Shown: positions 30,852-40,017 of the stretch, piece by piece | Layout: every line of letters begins with the position of its first letter | How positions within the stretch are numbered: position 1 is the first letter of the stretch | Origin: Rhizobacter sp. OV335 | GTDB lineage: Bacteria > Pseudomonadota > Gammaproteobacteria > Burkholderiales > Burkholderiaceae_C | DNA length: 64,000 nucleotides | NCBI RefSeq assembly: GCF_900142965.1 | Contig: NZ_FRCQ01000007.1 | Span: 124,001-188,000, forward strand | Direction: 5' to 3' | Position numbers and translations under genes: made by a program | The notes under the pieces: generated by a model | Told to the model about the DNA's origin: nothing | The model's database searches: none | What the model saw: the letters and a program-made list of their open reading frames with translations, nothing else

Positions 30852-31784
30852 ATGGCCCGCACGAACCCACCGACGCCGACGCTGATCGATTGCGACCCCG
30901 GCATCGACGATGCCCTCGCGCTGCTGCTGGCGGCGGCTTCCGACGAGCTGCAGATCGTCGGTGTCACCACCGTCGCCGGCAACCGCACGGTCGAGATGAC
31001 CGCCGACAACGCCTGCCGCGTGCTCGACCTGGCCGGGCGGCCCGACGTGCCCGTGCACGCCGGTTGCGGCCATGCGCTGACCCTGCCGGGGGCGCGCACC
31101 AACACGGTCCACGGCGAAGACGGCCTCGGCGGCGTCGAGCTGCCACGCAGCCGCGGCGCCACCGCGCAGCATGCGGTCGACGTGATCGAACAGGCGCTGC
31201 TGCACGAGCCGGCCGGCAGCCTCACGCTGGTGGCGATCGGCCCGCTGACCAACCTCGCGCTGGCCGAGATCAAGCGCCCCGGCCTGCTGAAGCGCGCGCA
31301 GCGCGTGCTGGTGATGGGTGGTGCCGCGTTCTGCGACGGCAACATCACGCCGAGCGCCGAGTTCAACTTCCATGCCGATGCGCTGGCCGCGCAGACGGTG
31401 CTGGCCAGCGGCGCGCAGGTGCTGCTGTTCGGCCTGGACGTGACCCGCCAGGCGGTGATGCCCGTCGACTGGGTCGATTCGCTCGGCACGCTCGGCAACC
31501 GCTGCGGGCCGATCGCGCGCGACCTGATCCGCGGCTTCCGCCGCGACAAGCCGCTGCTGCACGACACCTGCCCGGTGGCCTGGCTGATCGCGCCGGAACT
31601 CTTCAACAGCGAGCGCTGCCGGGTCGAGGTCGACTGGCGGCCCGGCCTCACCGAAGGGCACCTGGCGGCCAAGCGGATCGCGCTGGCCCGCGAGGATTTC
31701 GGCTCGCCGGTCGAGGTGTTCACGTCGGTGCAGTCCGACGCGCTGCGCGAGCTGCTCAGGCAGCGGCTGGCCCGCCTGCCGTGA
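30852..31784 (+). CDS. Inosine/uridine-preferring nucleoside hydrolase
   Basis: The 310-aa enzyme hydrolyses N-glycosidic bonds of nucleosides. The calcium-binding DCDPGIDDA stands near residue 13, and the conserved MGGA and GLDVT segments follow. ATG 30852 or 30843 are both possible; neither has a strong ribosome site. It fits the nucleoside-uptake block to the left. Its 3' end overlaps the convergent hybrid kinase gene by 29 bp. Confidence 0.92.
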   Translation: MARTNPPTPTLIDCDPGIDDALALLLAAASDELQIVGVTTVAGNRTVEMTADNACRVLDLAGRPDVPVHAGCGHALTLPGARTNTVHGEDGLGGVELPRSRGATAQHAVDVIEQALLHEPAGSLTLVAIGPLTNLALAEIKRPGLLKRAQRVLVMGGAAFCDGNITPSAEFNFHADALAAQTVLASGAQVLLFGLDVTRQAVMPVDWVDSLGTLGNRCGPIARDLIRGFRRDKPLLHDTCPVAWLIAPELFNSERCRVEVDWRPGLTEGHLAAKRIALAREDFGSPVEVFTSVQSDALRELLRQRLARLP

Positions 31785-33741
31785 CCGGATCGGCGAGCAG
31801 GCGCGCCACCAGCGCGCCCAGTTCCTCGAAGGTGTTCTCCTTCTCCAGCAGCCCGCGCACGCCGACCTCGCGCGCCTCGGCCCGCAGCTCGTCGGTGATG
31901 TAGCCCGAACTCAGCACCACCGGCAGGTCGGGCCGGATGCGCGACAGCTCGCGCGCGAGCTCGATCCCCGAGCTGCCGGGCATGTTGTAGTCGGTGACGA
32001 GCAGGTCGACATCCTGCGGGTGTTCGCGCACGTACGCGACCGCCAGCGCCGCCTCGTTGAAGGTGCGCACCTGGTAGCCCTCGCGGGCCAGCAGGCGCTC
32101 GACCATGATCACCATGGTCTCGTCGTCGTCGACGTAGAACACCCGCTGGCCATGGCCGGCCGCCGCGACGCGCTGCACGCGCGGCGCGAGCGCCGCTGCC
32201 CCGGCCGTGTCGGCCACCGGCAGGTACAGGTGCAGCGTGGTGCCGACGCCCGGCGCGCTCTCGACCTCGATGGCGCCGTGGTGCGCGACGACGATGCCGT
32301 GCGCCACCGACAGCCCCAGGCCGGTGCCCTGGCCGACCGGCTTGGTCGTGAAGAAGGGCTCGAAGATGCGCTCGCGGGTCGCGTTGTCCATGCCGACGCC
32401 GTCGTCGCTGACCCACAGGTGCGCATGCCGCCCCGGGCGCAGGCCGCCGAGGCGCTGGCAGGTCGCCGGGTCGAGCACCACGCTGTCGAGCCCGATGCAG
32501 ATGCGGCCGACCCCGCCCTGCAGCGCATGCCAGGCGTTGGTGCACAGGTTCATCAGCACCTGCTGCACCTGCGTGGCGTCGGCCTGCACCTGCGGCACGT
32601 CGTCGGCGATGCGTGTCTGCAGGTCGATGCCGGCCGGCAGCGTGGCGCGCAGCAACTGGTGCGTCTCGTCGACCATCGGCTGCAGCGACTGCGTCTGCAG
32701 CTCCTGCGGCTCGCGCCGGCTGAAGGTCAGGATCTGGCGCACCAGCATGCGGGCGCGCATGCTGGCCTTGTGCACCTCGCGCAGCAGCGCTCCGGCCGGG
32801 TGGTCGGCGCCGACGGCCTCCAGCGCCAGCGCCGAGTTGCCGAGGATCGCGCCGACGATGTTGTTGAAGTCGTGCGCGATGCCGCCGGCCAGCGTGCCGA
32901 TCGATTCCATCTTCTGCGAATGGCGCAGCTGGGCCTCGTAGCGGATCAGCTCCGATTCGGCCTCCTTGCGCTCGTGGATGTCGGTGATCGCGACGCGCAC
33001 GCCGGCCTGCCCCGCGCCCGAACCCGTGGCCGCCTCGCGCATGCAATCGAGCTGCACGTGCAACGGCTCGGTGCCGGGGCGCTGCAGCGCGAGCTCGAGG
33101 CGCTGGCGCGTGCCGTCGAGCAGCACGCGCTCGAAGTGGGCGGCCCAGCGCTCGCGCTCCACCGGGCTCAGGAAGGCGGTGAACTGCAGGCCGGTCGAGG
33201 CATCGCGCCGCACGCCCAGCATGTCGGCGCCGTTCAGGTTCAGCTGCTCGATGCGGCCGTCGGCCGCGAGCGTCAGGTAGCCCACCGGCGCGAGCTCGTA
33301 GAGGTCCATGTAGCGGTCGCGGCTGAGCTCGAGTTCGCGCTGCGCCTGGCGGTGCTCGGCGCGGATCACCGCCTGCGCCAGCTCGCGCTTGAGCACCGGC
33401 GCCAGCCGCGCGAGGTTCTGCTTCATCACGTAGTCGCTCGCGCCGGCCTTCATCGCCTCGACCGCGATCTCCTCGCCGATCGTCCCCGAGACGAAGATGA
33501 ACGGGATGTCGAGGTCGCGCGCGCGAAAGGCATTCAGCGCGTCGATGCCGCTGAACTGCGGCATGCGGAAATCCGACAGCACCGCATCCCAGTGCTCCTG
33601 CTCGAAGGCCTCCTGCAGCGCGGCCAGGCTCTGCACGCGCCGGCAGGTGGGGACGAAGCCGCCGCGGCTCAGCACGCGGGTCACCAGCCGGGCGTCGTCT
33701 TCGGAATCCTCGACCACCAGGATGTTGACCGGCATGCTCAT
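31756..33741 (-). CDS. Hybrid sensor histidine kinase / response regulator
   Basis: The 661-aa cytoplasmic protein has, in order, a receiver domain (phosphoacceptor D57 in SDFRMP), a PAS-like domain (about 145-260), a histidine kinase with H290 in GGIAHDFNN, an ATPase domain with N- and G-boxes (DDGVGMD, GTGLGLSV), and a C-terminal receiver (D584 in TDYNMP). No membrane segment is present, so input must come from its partners. It is the last gene of a four-gene operon; the response regulator ends 11 bp upstream. Confidence 0.92.
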   Translation of the reverse strand: MSMPVNILVVEDSEDDARLVTRVLSRGGFVPTCRRVQSLAALQEAFEQEHWDAVLSDFRMPQFSGIDALNAFRARDLDIPFIFVSGTIGEEIAVEAMKAGASDYVMKQNLARLAPVLKRELAQAVIRAEHRQAQRELELSRDRYMDLYELAPVGYLTLAADGRIEQLNLNGADMLGVRRDASTGLQFTAFLSPVERERWAAHFERVLLDGTRQRLELALQRPGTEPLHVQLDCMREAATGSGAGQAGVRVAITDIHERKEAESELIRYEAQLRHSQKMESIGTLAGGIAHDFNNIVGAILGNSALALEAVGADHPAGALLREVHKASMRARMLVRQILTFSRREPQELQTQSLQPMVDETHQLLRATLPAGIDLQTRIADDVPQVQADATQVQQVLMNLCTNAWHALQGGVGRICIGLDSVVLDPATCQRLGGLRPGRHAHLWVSDDGVGMDNATRERIFEPFFTTKPVGQGTGLGLSVAHGIVVAHHGAIEVESAPGVGTTLHLYLPVADTAGAAALAPRVQRVAAAGHGQRVFYVDDDETMVIMVERLLAREGYQVRTFNEAALAVAYVREHPQDVDLLVTDYNMPGSSGIELARELSRIRPDLPVVLSSGYITDELRAEAREVGVRGLLEKENTFEELGALVARLLADPVTAGGPAAA

Positions 33742-33752
33742 GGGGTACAGCC

Positions 33753-34205
33753 TCAGGCGTGGGGACGTTCCGGTGGGAGCTGGTTAATCATCAGCCAGTA
33801 GAAGCCGAGCACCTTCGCCGCCTCGATGAACTCGACGAAATCGACCGGCTTGCGCACGTAGCTGTTGGCCCCCAGCGCATAGCCGGAGATCAGGTCCTGC
33901 TCCTCCTTCGACGAGGTCAGGATCACCACCGGCAGGAAGCGCGTGCGCTCGTCGGCGCGGATCGCCTTCAGCACGCCCAGGCCGTCGAGCCGCGGCAGCT
34001 TCAGGTCGAGGATCACCAGCGTGGGCAGCGGCAGCGACGCGCGGTGCTCGTGTGCGTTGCGCGCGAACAGGTAGTCGAGCGCGGCGACGCCGTCGCGCGC
34101 GACGTCGATCGGGTTCATCAGGTGGCTGCGCTTGAACGCCCGCAGCGTCAGTGCCACGTCATCGTCGTTGTCCTCGACCAGCAGAATCGCCTTCTGCTCA
34201 CTCAT
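33753..34205 (-). CDS. Single-domain response regulator (Rcp1-like)
   Basis: The 150-aa receiver has no output domain. The acidic pocket is EDNDDD, the phosphoacceptor is D67 in ILDLKLP, and K118 is in VRKPVDF. The family (Rcp1-like) usually shuttles phosphate from phytochrome-type kinases. Its start overlaps the kinase stop by ATGA, so HK, RR and hybrid kinase probably form one phosphorelay. Confidence 0.92.
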   Translation of the reverse strand: MSEQKAILLVEDNDDDVALTLRAFKRSHLMNPIDVARDGVAALDYLFARNAHEHRASLPLPTLVILDLKLPRLDGLGVLKAIRADERTRFLPVVILTSSKEEQDLISGYALGANSYVRKPVDFVEFIEAAKVLGFYWLMINQLPPERPHA

Positions 34206-35647
34206 GGGGTGGTTCCTCCAGGCAGGTGAAAGTGAAAGGTGGCGCCCTGGCCCGGCCGGGCCTCGGCCCAGAGGGTGCCGTCATGGCGGCGGATGATGCG
34301 GTGCACGATGGCCAGCCCGATGCCGGTGCCGGGAAAGTCGCTCTCGTGGTGCAGGCGCTGGAAAGCGCCGAACAGCCGGTCGGCATAGGTCATGTCGAAG
34401 CCTACGCCGTTGTCGGCCACGAAGCACACATGCCGGCCATCCGACACGCTGCTGCCGACGCGGATCACCGCGTCGGGCGACTTCGACGTGAACTTCCAGG
34501 CGTTCTCGAGCAGGTTCTGCATCGCGATCTGCATCATCGATTTGTCGGCATGCACCTTCAGCCGCTCGTCGATCTCCCAGCGCACGTCGCGCTCCGGGTG
34601 CAGCTTCTGCAGCGAGCCGGCGATGTCGCGGGCCATCGCGCCGAGGTCGACGTCGCGCAGCACCAGCTCGGTGCGCGTGACCCGCGACAGGCCGAGCAGC
34701 TCGTCGATCAGCCGGCCCATGCGCTGGCTCGCGGCGCGGATGCGCGTCAGGTGTTCGCGGCCTTCGTCGTCCAGGCGGTCGCCGTAGTCTTCGAGCAGCG
34801 CGAGCGAGAAGCCGTCCATGCTGCGCAGCGGCGCGCGCAGGTCGTGCGACACCGAGTAGCTGAAGGACTCGATCTCGCGGTTGAGGGCCTCCAGCTCCTG
34901 GTTGCTGCGCTCGATCTGCACGAACGAGTTGCGCAGCGTGGTGGTCATCGCGTCGAAGTTGCGCGACATCTCGCCGATCTCGTCGCTGCCGGCGATGTCG
35001 AGCCGGAAGCCCCAGTTGCCGGACGCGACCTCGCGCGTGGCCTGCTGCAGGCGCTGGATCGGTGCCAGCACACCGCGGTGGATCAGCCAGCCGGCCGCGA
35101 CCGTCGCGAGCGAGATCAGCGCGAGCCCGGCCAGGATCACGCCCACCACGCGCTGCTGCGCGCTCGCGATGCGGGCGGTGGAATAGTCGGTCAGCCGGAA
35201 CGCGTCGACCAGGCTCTCCTGGTGCAGCACCAGCAGCTTGCGCGAGATCAGTTCTTCGTAGAGCTTCTGCGCGCTCGCGTCGGCCGCGGAGCTGTCGGTG
35301 TTGGCCTGCAGTTCCTCGAACAGCTGGCGCGTCTCGGTGCTGCGGCGGCGCAGGTCGGTCAATATCTCGGACGGCTCGGGTTCGCTGAAGATCGGCTCCG
35401 CGAGCTGGCGCGCGAGCCGCTCGGAGACCTGGCGTTCCTGCTCGGAGGCGCGTTGGTTGCGGTACAGCACGTACTCGAAGGTGACGAGGCGCAGGTCGTT
35501 GAGCACACGCGCGACGTCGGCCATGCTCCGGCGTTGCCGGTCTGCCGATTCGACTTCGCCGTTCGCCCACCAGATCGCCGCGGCAAGCAGGGCGATCGTG
35601 CCCAGGCCCGTGGTGGTGGCGAGCCAGCCCTTGGCACTGATCTTCAT
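34202..35647 (-). CDS. Membrane sensor histidine kinase with HAMP domain
   Basis: The 481-aa kinase has TM1 (about 8-28), a ~140-residue helical periplasmic sensor, TM2 (about 167-189), HAMP (190-242), H-box H268 in SYSVSHDLRAPLR and a C-terminal ATPase. The periplasmic part resembles CHASE3-type four-helix sensors. It is encoded 34 bp after a periplasmic binding protein, which may supply its ligand. Confidence 0.93.
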   Translation of the reverse strand: MKISAKGWLATTTGLGTIALLAAAIWWANGEVESADRQRRSMADVARVLNDLRLVTFEYVLYRNQRASEQERQVSERLARQLAEPIFSEPEPSEILTDLRRRSTETRQLFEELQANTDSSAADASAQKLYEELISRKLLVLHQESLVDAFRLTDYSTARIASAQQRVVGVILAGLALISLATVAAGWLIHRGVLAPIQRLQQATREVASGNWGFRLDIAGSDEIGEMSRNFDAMTTTLRNSFVQIERSNQELEALNREIESFSYSVSHDLRAPLRSMDGFSLALLEDYGDRLDDEGREHLTRIRAASQRMGRLIDELLGLSRVTRTELVLRDVDLGAMARDIAGSLQKLHPERDVRWEIDERLKVHADKSMMQIAMQNLLENAWKFTSKSPDAVIRVGSSVSDGRHVCFVADNGVGFDMTYADRLFGAFQRLHHESDFPGTGIGLAIVHRIIRRHDGTLWAEARPGQGATFHFHLPGGTTP

Positions 35648-35681
35648 TCGGTGTCGGTCATCGTGTTGACAGGCCTTGTCC

Positions 35682-36740
35682 CTAGTGCGCCACGGTGACG
35701 CGGTCGGGTTGCTCCTCGAGCAGCGCGTCGAGGTAGAGGTGCGGAAGGAAATTGGGCGTCGGCGCCGAGGCGCCCGGGCGGCCCGCGACGGCCCAGTCGG
35801 CCTCGTCTTCCATCGTGACCAGCTGCGACTGCAGCAGGTTCACGCGGAAGGCGAGCGACTTCCAGCTCGGACGCAGGGCATCCGCATCGACCTTGAGCCG
35901 GCGCGCGACGATGCCCAGCGATTCGTCGGCATGCAGCCGGTTGAAGCGCTCGGCCTTCAGCAGTGCGCGCACGAAGCGGCGCGACATCTCGGCATGCCCG
36001 TGCAGGTAGTCGGTGCGGCCGACCACGACGTGGCTCACGGTGTAGGCGGCCGGTGCGGTGAACGAGATGCCCTGCGCGCCGAGCGCCGACTCGGCATCCT
36101 GGCGCACCGGTTGCCAGGTCGAGGCCGCGTCGATGCGGCCGCGCGCCAGTTCATCGGCCAGCCGGCCGGGTGGCAGGTCGATCAGCGTCACGCCGTCGCG
36201 CGCGAGCCGGTGGCGGATCAGCAGGGCCCACAGGAAGTACTCGGCACTGGTGCCGCGCGGCACGCCGATGCGCTTGCCGAGCAGGTCGGCCGGCACCGCG
36301 ATGCCGCGGTCGCGCCGTGCCACGATCGCCATCTCGTCCGAGACGCTCAGCATGCTCGCGAGGATGCTGAGCGGCTGGCGGTCGAGCACCGCGGTGACGA
36401 AGGGCACTTCGGCGGCCGTGGCCAGGTCGACCTCGCCACGCGCCAGCAGGTCGAGCGCGGTCTTGCCATGGCTGACCGGGACGATGGTGACGTCGAGGCC
36501 TTCGTCGCGCAGGAAGTCTTTCTCGGCGGCCAGCATCAGCAGCGCGGCATGCGGCGTGGTCGAGAGCGCCAGCCGCACCGCCATCGCGGCCGGGGCCTGC
36601 GGATGCGCTGTACGGTAACGCCATGTCATGGCCAGCGTCGCGACCCCCACGGCCAAGGCCACCGCAGCGATCAGCAACGGCAAGCGGCCAAATCCCGTCC
36701 ATGGCGTCTTCGACGGCGCTGCAACTTCTGACGAGTTCAT
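35682..36740 (-). CDS. NMT1/THI5-like substrate-binding protein, membrane-anchored
   Basis: The 352-aa protein has one N-terminal membrane helix (about residues 20-42) without a lipobox, then a two-lobed SsuA/NrtA/THI5-like binding domain (PHAALLMLAAEKDFLRDEGL start, GVPRGTSAEYFLW). Members bind sulfonates, nitrate, pyrimidine precursors or similar. No permease or ATPase lies nearby; the partners are signalling genes. It may therefore present ligand to the adjacent kinase. Ligand unknown. Confidence 0.85.
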   Translation of the reverse strand: MNSSEVAAPSKTPWTGFGRLPLLIAAVALAVGVATLAMTWRYRTAHPQAPAAMAVRLALSTTPHAALLMLAAEKDFLRDEGLDVTIVPVSHGKTALDLLARGEVDLATAAEVPFVTAVLDRQPLSILASMLSVSDEMAIVARRDRGIAVPADLLGKRIGVPRGTSAEYFLWALLIRHRLARDGVTLIDLPPGRLADELARGRIDAASTWQPVRQDAESALGAQGISFTAPAAYTVSHVVVGRTDYLHGHAEMSRRFVRALLKAERFNRLHADESLGIVARRLKVDADALRPSWKSLAFRVNLLQSQLVTMEDEADWAVAGRPGASAPTPNFLPHLYLDALLEEQPDRVTVAH

Positions 36741-36829
36741 CAGCCCCCCTCACACTGAGTATTGCAGTGCGGTTCGAGCCAAGCGTACGATTGAAGAACA
36801 ATACTTGCAATAGGGAGTCGATTGCGCGC

Positions 36830-37681
36830 ATGGCGGCACTGCATTACGAACGTCGCCCACCGTTCCTCGTGATGGCGCACCACCGTTCAGGCTCGAACTT
36901 CCTGAACGATGTCCTTCAATCCTGTGCAGGCATCGAATGCCTGAACGAGCCGTTGTCGATGCACACGCGGTTCTTCCGCGAGCACGACCTGGTGCCGTGG
37001 GGGGCCGACGATCACGATCCGGAGCTGCTGCACCCGAGCCTGCGAGGCGACGAGACGGTGCGCGCCTTCCTGCTGGAGCTGAAGGCCTACCTGGCGCAAT
37101 CGCGGCGCGGCCGCGTGATCGGCTTCAAGGACACCTGCCTGTTCGGCAAGCTCGGCTGGCTGAAGGCTTTCCTGCCCGAGCTGCGGGTGATCTTCCTGCG
37201 GCGCGATCCGCGCGCCATCGTCTCGTCGGTGCTGCGCAGCAAGCTGACGACGCTGTGGAGCTACTCCGAGCTCGTCAGCGGCGCGTTCATGCGCGAGTTT
37301 CCGAACTATGAGAGCCGCGTGCCGCGCGGCGATGCGGCGCTGCGCACGACCGAGGTGGTGGCGATGAGCGTCGCGCTGCGCTACGAGCTGGCGCGGCGCT
37401 GCCTGCACCACTTCACGCACGTGAGCCTCGAGCTGGCCGACATCTCGCGCGAGCCGGCGCGGGTGGTGTCCGGGCTGGTGGCGTTTCTCGGTGCCGAGGC
37501 GGCGGGCGATGCCACAGCGTTCATCCAGCTGCGGCAGGGCGAGACGCGCGGCGGGCTGTTCTCGTCGTACCGCTCGCTGGACGACGTGGAGAACGGCTGG
37601 CGCGGTCACCTGAGCGAGGCGCAGCTCGCGCTGATCGACGAGGTGCAATCCGCAGTACGCGTTACCTTGCCCGTGGCCTGA
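36830..37681 (+). CDS. Sulfotransferase family protein
   Basis: The 283-aa protein has the PAPS 5'-phosphosulfate loop variant HHRSGSNFL near residue 17 and the 3'-phosphate segment RRDPRAIVSSVL. It would transfer sulfate to a small molecule, glycan or lipid. ATG 36830 is used; an upstream ORF extension would run into the divergent promoter region. A TATTGCA/TGCAATA inverted pair (36760-36766, 36806-36812) lies just upstream. The SUMF1 gene follows after 4 nt. Confidence 0.85.
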   Translation: MAALHYERRPPFLVMAHHRSGSNFLNDVLQSCAGIECLNEPLSMHTRFFREHDLVPWGADDHDPELLHPSLRGDETVRAFLLELKAYLAQSRRGRVIGFKDTCLFGKLGWLKAFLPELRVIFLRRDPRAIVSSVLRSKLTTLWSYSELVSGAFMREFPNYESRVPRGDAALRTTEVVAMSVALRYELARRCLHHFTHVSLELADISREPARVVSGLVAFLGAEAAGDATAFIQLRQGETRGGLFSSYRSLDDVENGWRGHLSEAQLALIDEVQSAVRVTLPVA

Positions 37682-37685
37682 GCCG

Positions 37686-38351
37686 ATGATCGAGCAGTAC
37701 CTCCATGACGCGATCGGCTTCAGGGTGGCGTCCGGTGCGCTTGCAGGCCGGCGCCTGCGCGTTGCGCGGACGCTGCTGACCTGCCGCGTGGCCGCCGAGA
37801 TCCTCAACGAGATGCAGATGCCGCCCGAGACCGGCGGGGGCTACCGCTTCGTCAATGTCTGCAATCCGCGCAACCCGCTGGCGTTCGACCCGGCCGGCGG
37901 GGGCTGGCATTGCCGGGCCGCGCTGGCCGAGCACCCGGTCTGGGGGCTGAACTGGGCGGCCGCCGGGATGGTGTGCGCGCACCTTGGCGCCCGCCTGCCG
38001 TGGTCGCAGGAGTGGGAGGCGCTGGCGTCGAACAACGACCCGTCCCGGCTGTATCCGTGGGGCGACGCGCCGCCGACGCCGGTGCTCGCGAACTTCGACG
38101 AGCATTTCGGCGGCACCAGCGTGGTCGGCAGTTTCCCGCCGTCGGAACTCGGGCTGTTCGACCTGGCCGGCAACCTGGGCGAGTGGTGCCAGGACCTGCA
38201 TGATCACGATGCCGAGCTGGCGATGGAGCGCACCGTGAAGGGTGGGGCCTGGAGCAAGGATGCGGGCCACCTGCGGATCCAGGCGAGCCGCGGCAAGTGG
38301 GGCCGGCTGGGCACGACGACGATCGGCCTGCGGCCGGTGTGGGACGACTGA
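37686..38351 (+). CDS. SUMF1/FGE-sulfatase-modifying-fold protein lacking active cysteines
   Basis: The 221-aa protein has the FGE-sulfatase fold signature (LPWSQEWEALA, GNLGEWCQD, KGGAWSKD, IGLRPV). The region that in formylglycine-generating enzymes holds the copper-binding cysteines reads LRIQASRGKWGR, without cysteine. It is therefore unlikely to make formylglycine; EgtB-like or ligand-binding roles remain open. It lies 4 nt after the sulfotransferase and 12 nt before the HAD gene. Confidence 0.82.
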   Translation: MIEQYLHDAIGFRVASGALAGRRLRVARTLLTCRVAAEILNEMQMPPETGGGYRFVNVCNPRNPLAFDPAGGGWHCRAALAEHPVWGLNWAAAGMVCAHLGARLPWSQEWEALASNNDPSRLYPWGDAPPTPVLANFDEHFGGTSVVGSFPPSELGLFDLAGNLGEWCQDLHDHDAELAMERTVKGGAWSKDAGHLRIQASRGKWGRLGTTTIGLRPVWDD

Positions 38352-38363
38352 GCAAGGAGCGTG

Positions 38364-39047
38364 ATGACGAAGCTGGTGATCTTCGACCTGGACGACACGC
38401 TGATCGACTTCGCGTCGACGCGGCTGGTGGCGCACGACCTGATCGCCGAGGTGCTGGCTGATGAGGGCATTGCGGTGGCGCCGTTCCTGCAGGCCTGTGT
38501 CGAGGTCGACCGGCCGCTGTTCGTGCAGTTCGAGCAGGGCCGGCTGACGCGCCAGGAGTACCGGATGCGGCGCTTCGCCGACCCGTTCGACCGGCTCGGG
38601 CTGATGCCGCGCGAGGGTCTGGTCGCGCAGCTGAACCGCGTGTTCATGGACTGCGTGAACGACAGCCCGAAGCTGTACGACGATGCGTGGCCGACGCTCG
38701 CGCGCCTGCGCGGCGAGGGCCTGCGGCTGGCCATCCTGACCAATGGTCCGGCCGACGGGCAGCGCCGCAAGCTGGTCGCGACCGGGCTCGGCGAGGCGGT
38801 GGACCATGTCGCGATCGGCGAGGAGGCGGGGGTCAGCAAGCCGCATCCGCAGGCGTACTTGCGCGTCTGCGCTCACCTCGGCATCGATCCCGGCGAGTGC
38901 CTGATGGTCGGCGATTCGCTGACGCTCGACTATGAAGGCGCGCTCGCGGCCGGGCTGCAGGCGGTGTTGCTGGACCGTGCCGGTCTGCACGTGGGCAGCA
39001 GCCACCGCAGCGTGCGCGACCTGCACGGGGTGCGGGTCGACCCGTGA
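38364..39047 (+). CDS. HAD-family hydrolase (YjjG/phosphoglycolate phosphatase-like)
   Basis: The 227-aa phosphatase has motif I FDLDDTLIDF, motif II LTNGP, motif III Lys in VSKPHPQAY and motif IV GDSLTLDYEGA. A helical cap is inserted after motif I. AAGGAG precedes the start; GTG 38361 and ATG 38364 are adjacent options. Substrate may be a nucleotide or sugar phosphate. Confidence 0.9.
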   Translation: MTKLVIFDLDDTLIDFASTRLVAHDLIAEVLADEGIAVAPFLQACVEVDRPLFVQFEQGRLTRQEYRMRRFADPFDRLGLMPREGLVAQLNRVFMDCVNDSPKLYDDAWPTLARLRGEGLRLAILTNGPADGQRRKLVATGLGEAVDHVAIGEEAGVSKPHPQAYLRVCAHLGIDPGECLMVGDSLTLDYEGALAAGLQAVLLDRAGLHVGSSHRSVRDLHGVRVDP

Positions 39048-39060
39048 CGCAAGGGCGGGC

Positions 39061-39909
39061 TCAGTGTGAGGCCGGCGCGATGATGGCGCCGCGGATGCCG
39101 TGCCGCGCCAGCGACTGCGCAACGAAGCCGCTTGCCTTGGCCTGCTCGACGAAGCCCGCGAGCAGCGCCATCGCAGCCGCGCCGCGCGCGAGCGGCAGGC
39201 CCATCGCCTGCTCGATCACCATGAAGCGCCCGGGCAACAGGCGCAGGCCGGGCAGCCGCGCGGCATCGGCTTCGAGCTGCTGGCGCACGCCGGCGGCCAC
39301 GTCGGCGCCTTCGGCGAGGAAGCGCTCGACCACGGCCTGCGAGGTCGGCGTGCGCATCAACCGCGCGGCCTTCAGCTCGCGCGACAGGTACAGGTCGTAG
39401 GCACTGCCGCGGCCGACCATCACGCGGGTGCCGGTGCGGTCGACCTGCGCGTTGTCGGTCAGCGGCGAATCGTTGCGCACGAGGTAGGCGCCTTCGATCA
39501 GCACATACGGTGCGCTGAAGCCGATGCCGTCGCTGCGACGCGGGTCGATCGCGAAGAAGCCGATGTCGGCCTGGTCGGCCTTCACGCTGTCGACCGATTG
39601 CAGCGCGGCCTCGACCACCACCAGTTCCAGCGGCACGCCCAGGCGCTGCGCCAGCAGCGTCGCCAGGTCGACCGACACGCCGCTGACGACGCCGGCGGCA
39701 TCACGGTTGGCGAGGATCGGGTTGCCCAGGTTGATGCACGCGCGCAGCCGGCCACGCGGCGCCAGCGCCGCGGCCGCACCGGCCGGCAGCAAGGGCACCG
39801 GGCCGGGCCCCGTGCTGCAGGCCGTGAAGGCTGCCAGAGCCATCACGGCCGCGACGGGTGCGAGTGCACAGGACAGGGCCGCGCTGCGGCGGGTGATGGA
39901 GGAGGGCAT
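39061..39909 (-). CDS. Transporter-type amino acid-binding lipoprotein
   Basis: The 282-aa solute-binding protein of family 3 has a signal peptide and lipobox-like FTAC. The binding domain shows CINLGNPILANRD and IGFFAIDPRRSDGIGFSAPY. No transporter genes are adjacent, so it is an orphan binding protein. It is convergent with the HAD gene. An upstream in-frame ATG at 39987 would disrupt the signal peptide and is not chosen. Confidence 0.83.
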   Translation of the reverse strand: MPSSITRRSAALSCALAPVAAVMALAAFTACSTGPGPVPLLPAGAAAALAPRGRLRACINLGNPILANRDAAGVVSGVSVDLATLLAQRLGVPLELVVVEAALQSVDSVKADQADIGFFAIDPRRSDGIGFSAPYVLIEGAYLVRNDSPLTDNAQVDRTGTRVMVGRGSAYDLYLSRELKAARLMRTPTSQAVVERFLAEGADVAAGVRQQLEADAARLPGLRLLPGRFMVIEQAMGLPLARGAAAMALLAGFVEQAKASGFVAQSLARHGIRGAIIAPASH

Positions 39910-40017
39910 GGCACGGGCTCCTGGGCTGGGGGCTGCAGTATCGCCAAGTCGATCATTCGGTCCCAGAAACGGAAACGCCCGCAGCACGAGTCACGCTGCG
40001 GGCCAACATCCTGCGCG

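Noticed and set aside
29879-33046. 1055-codon minus-strand frame
   Set aside because: It crosses LysR, nucleoside hydrolase and kinase genes in a different frame. Only the real genes show conserved motifs.
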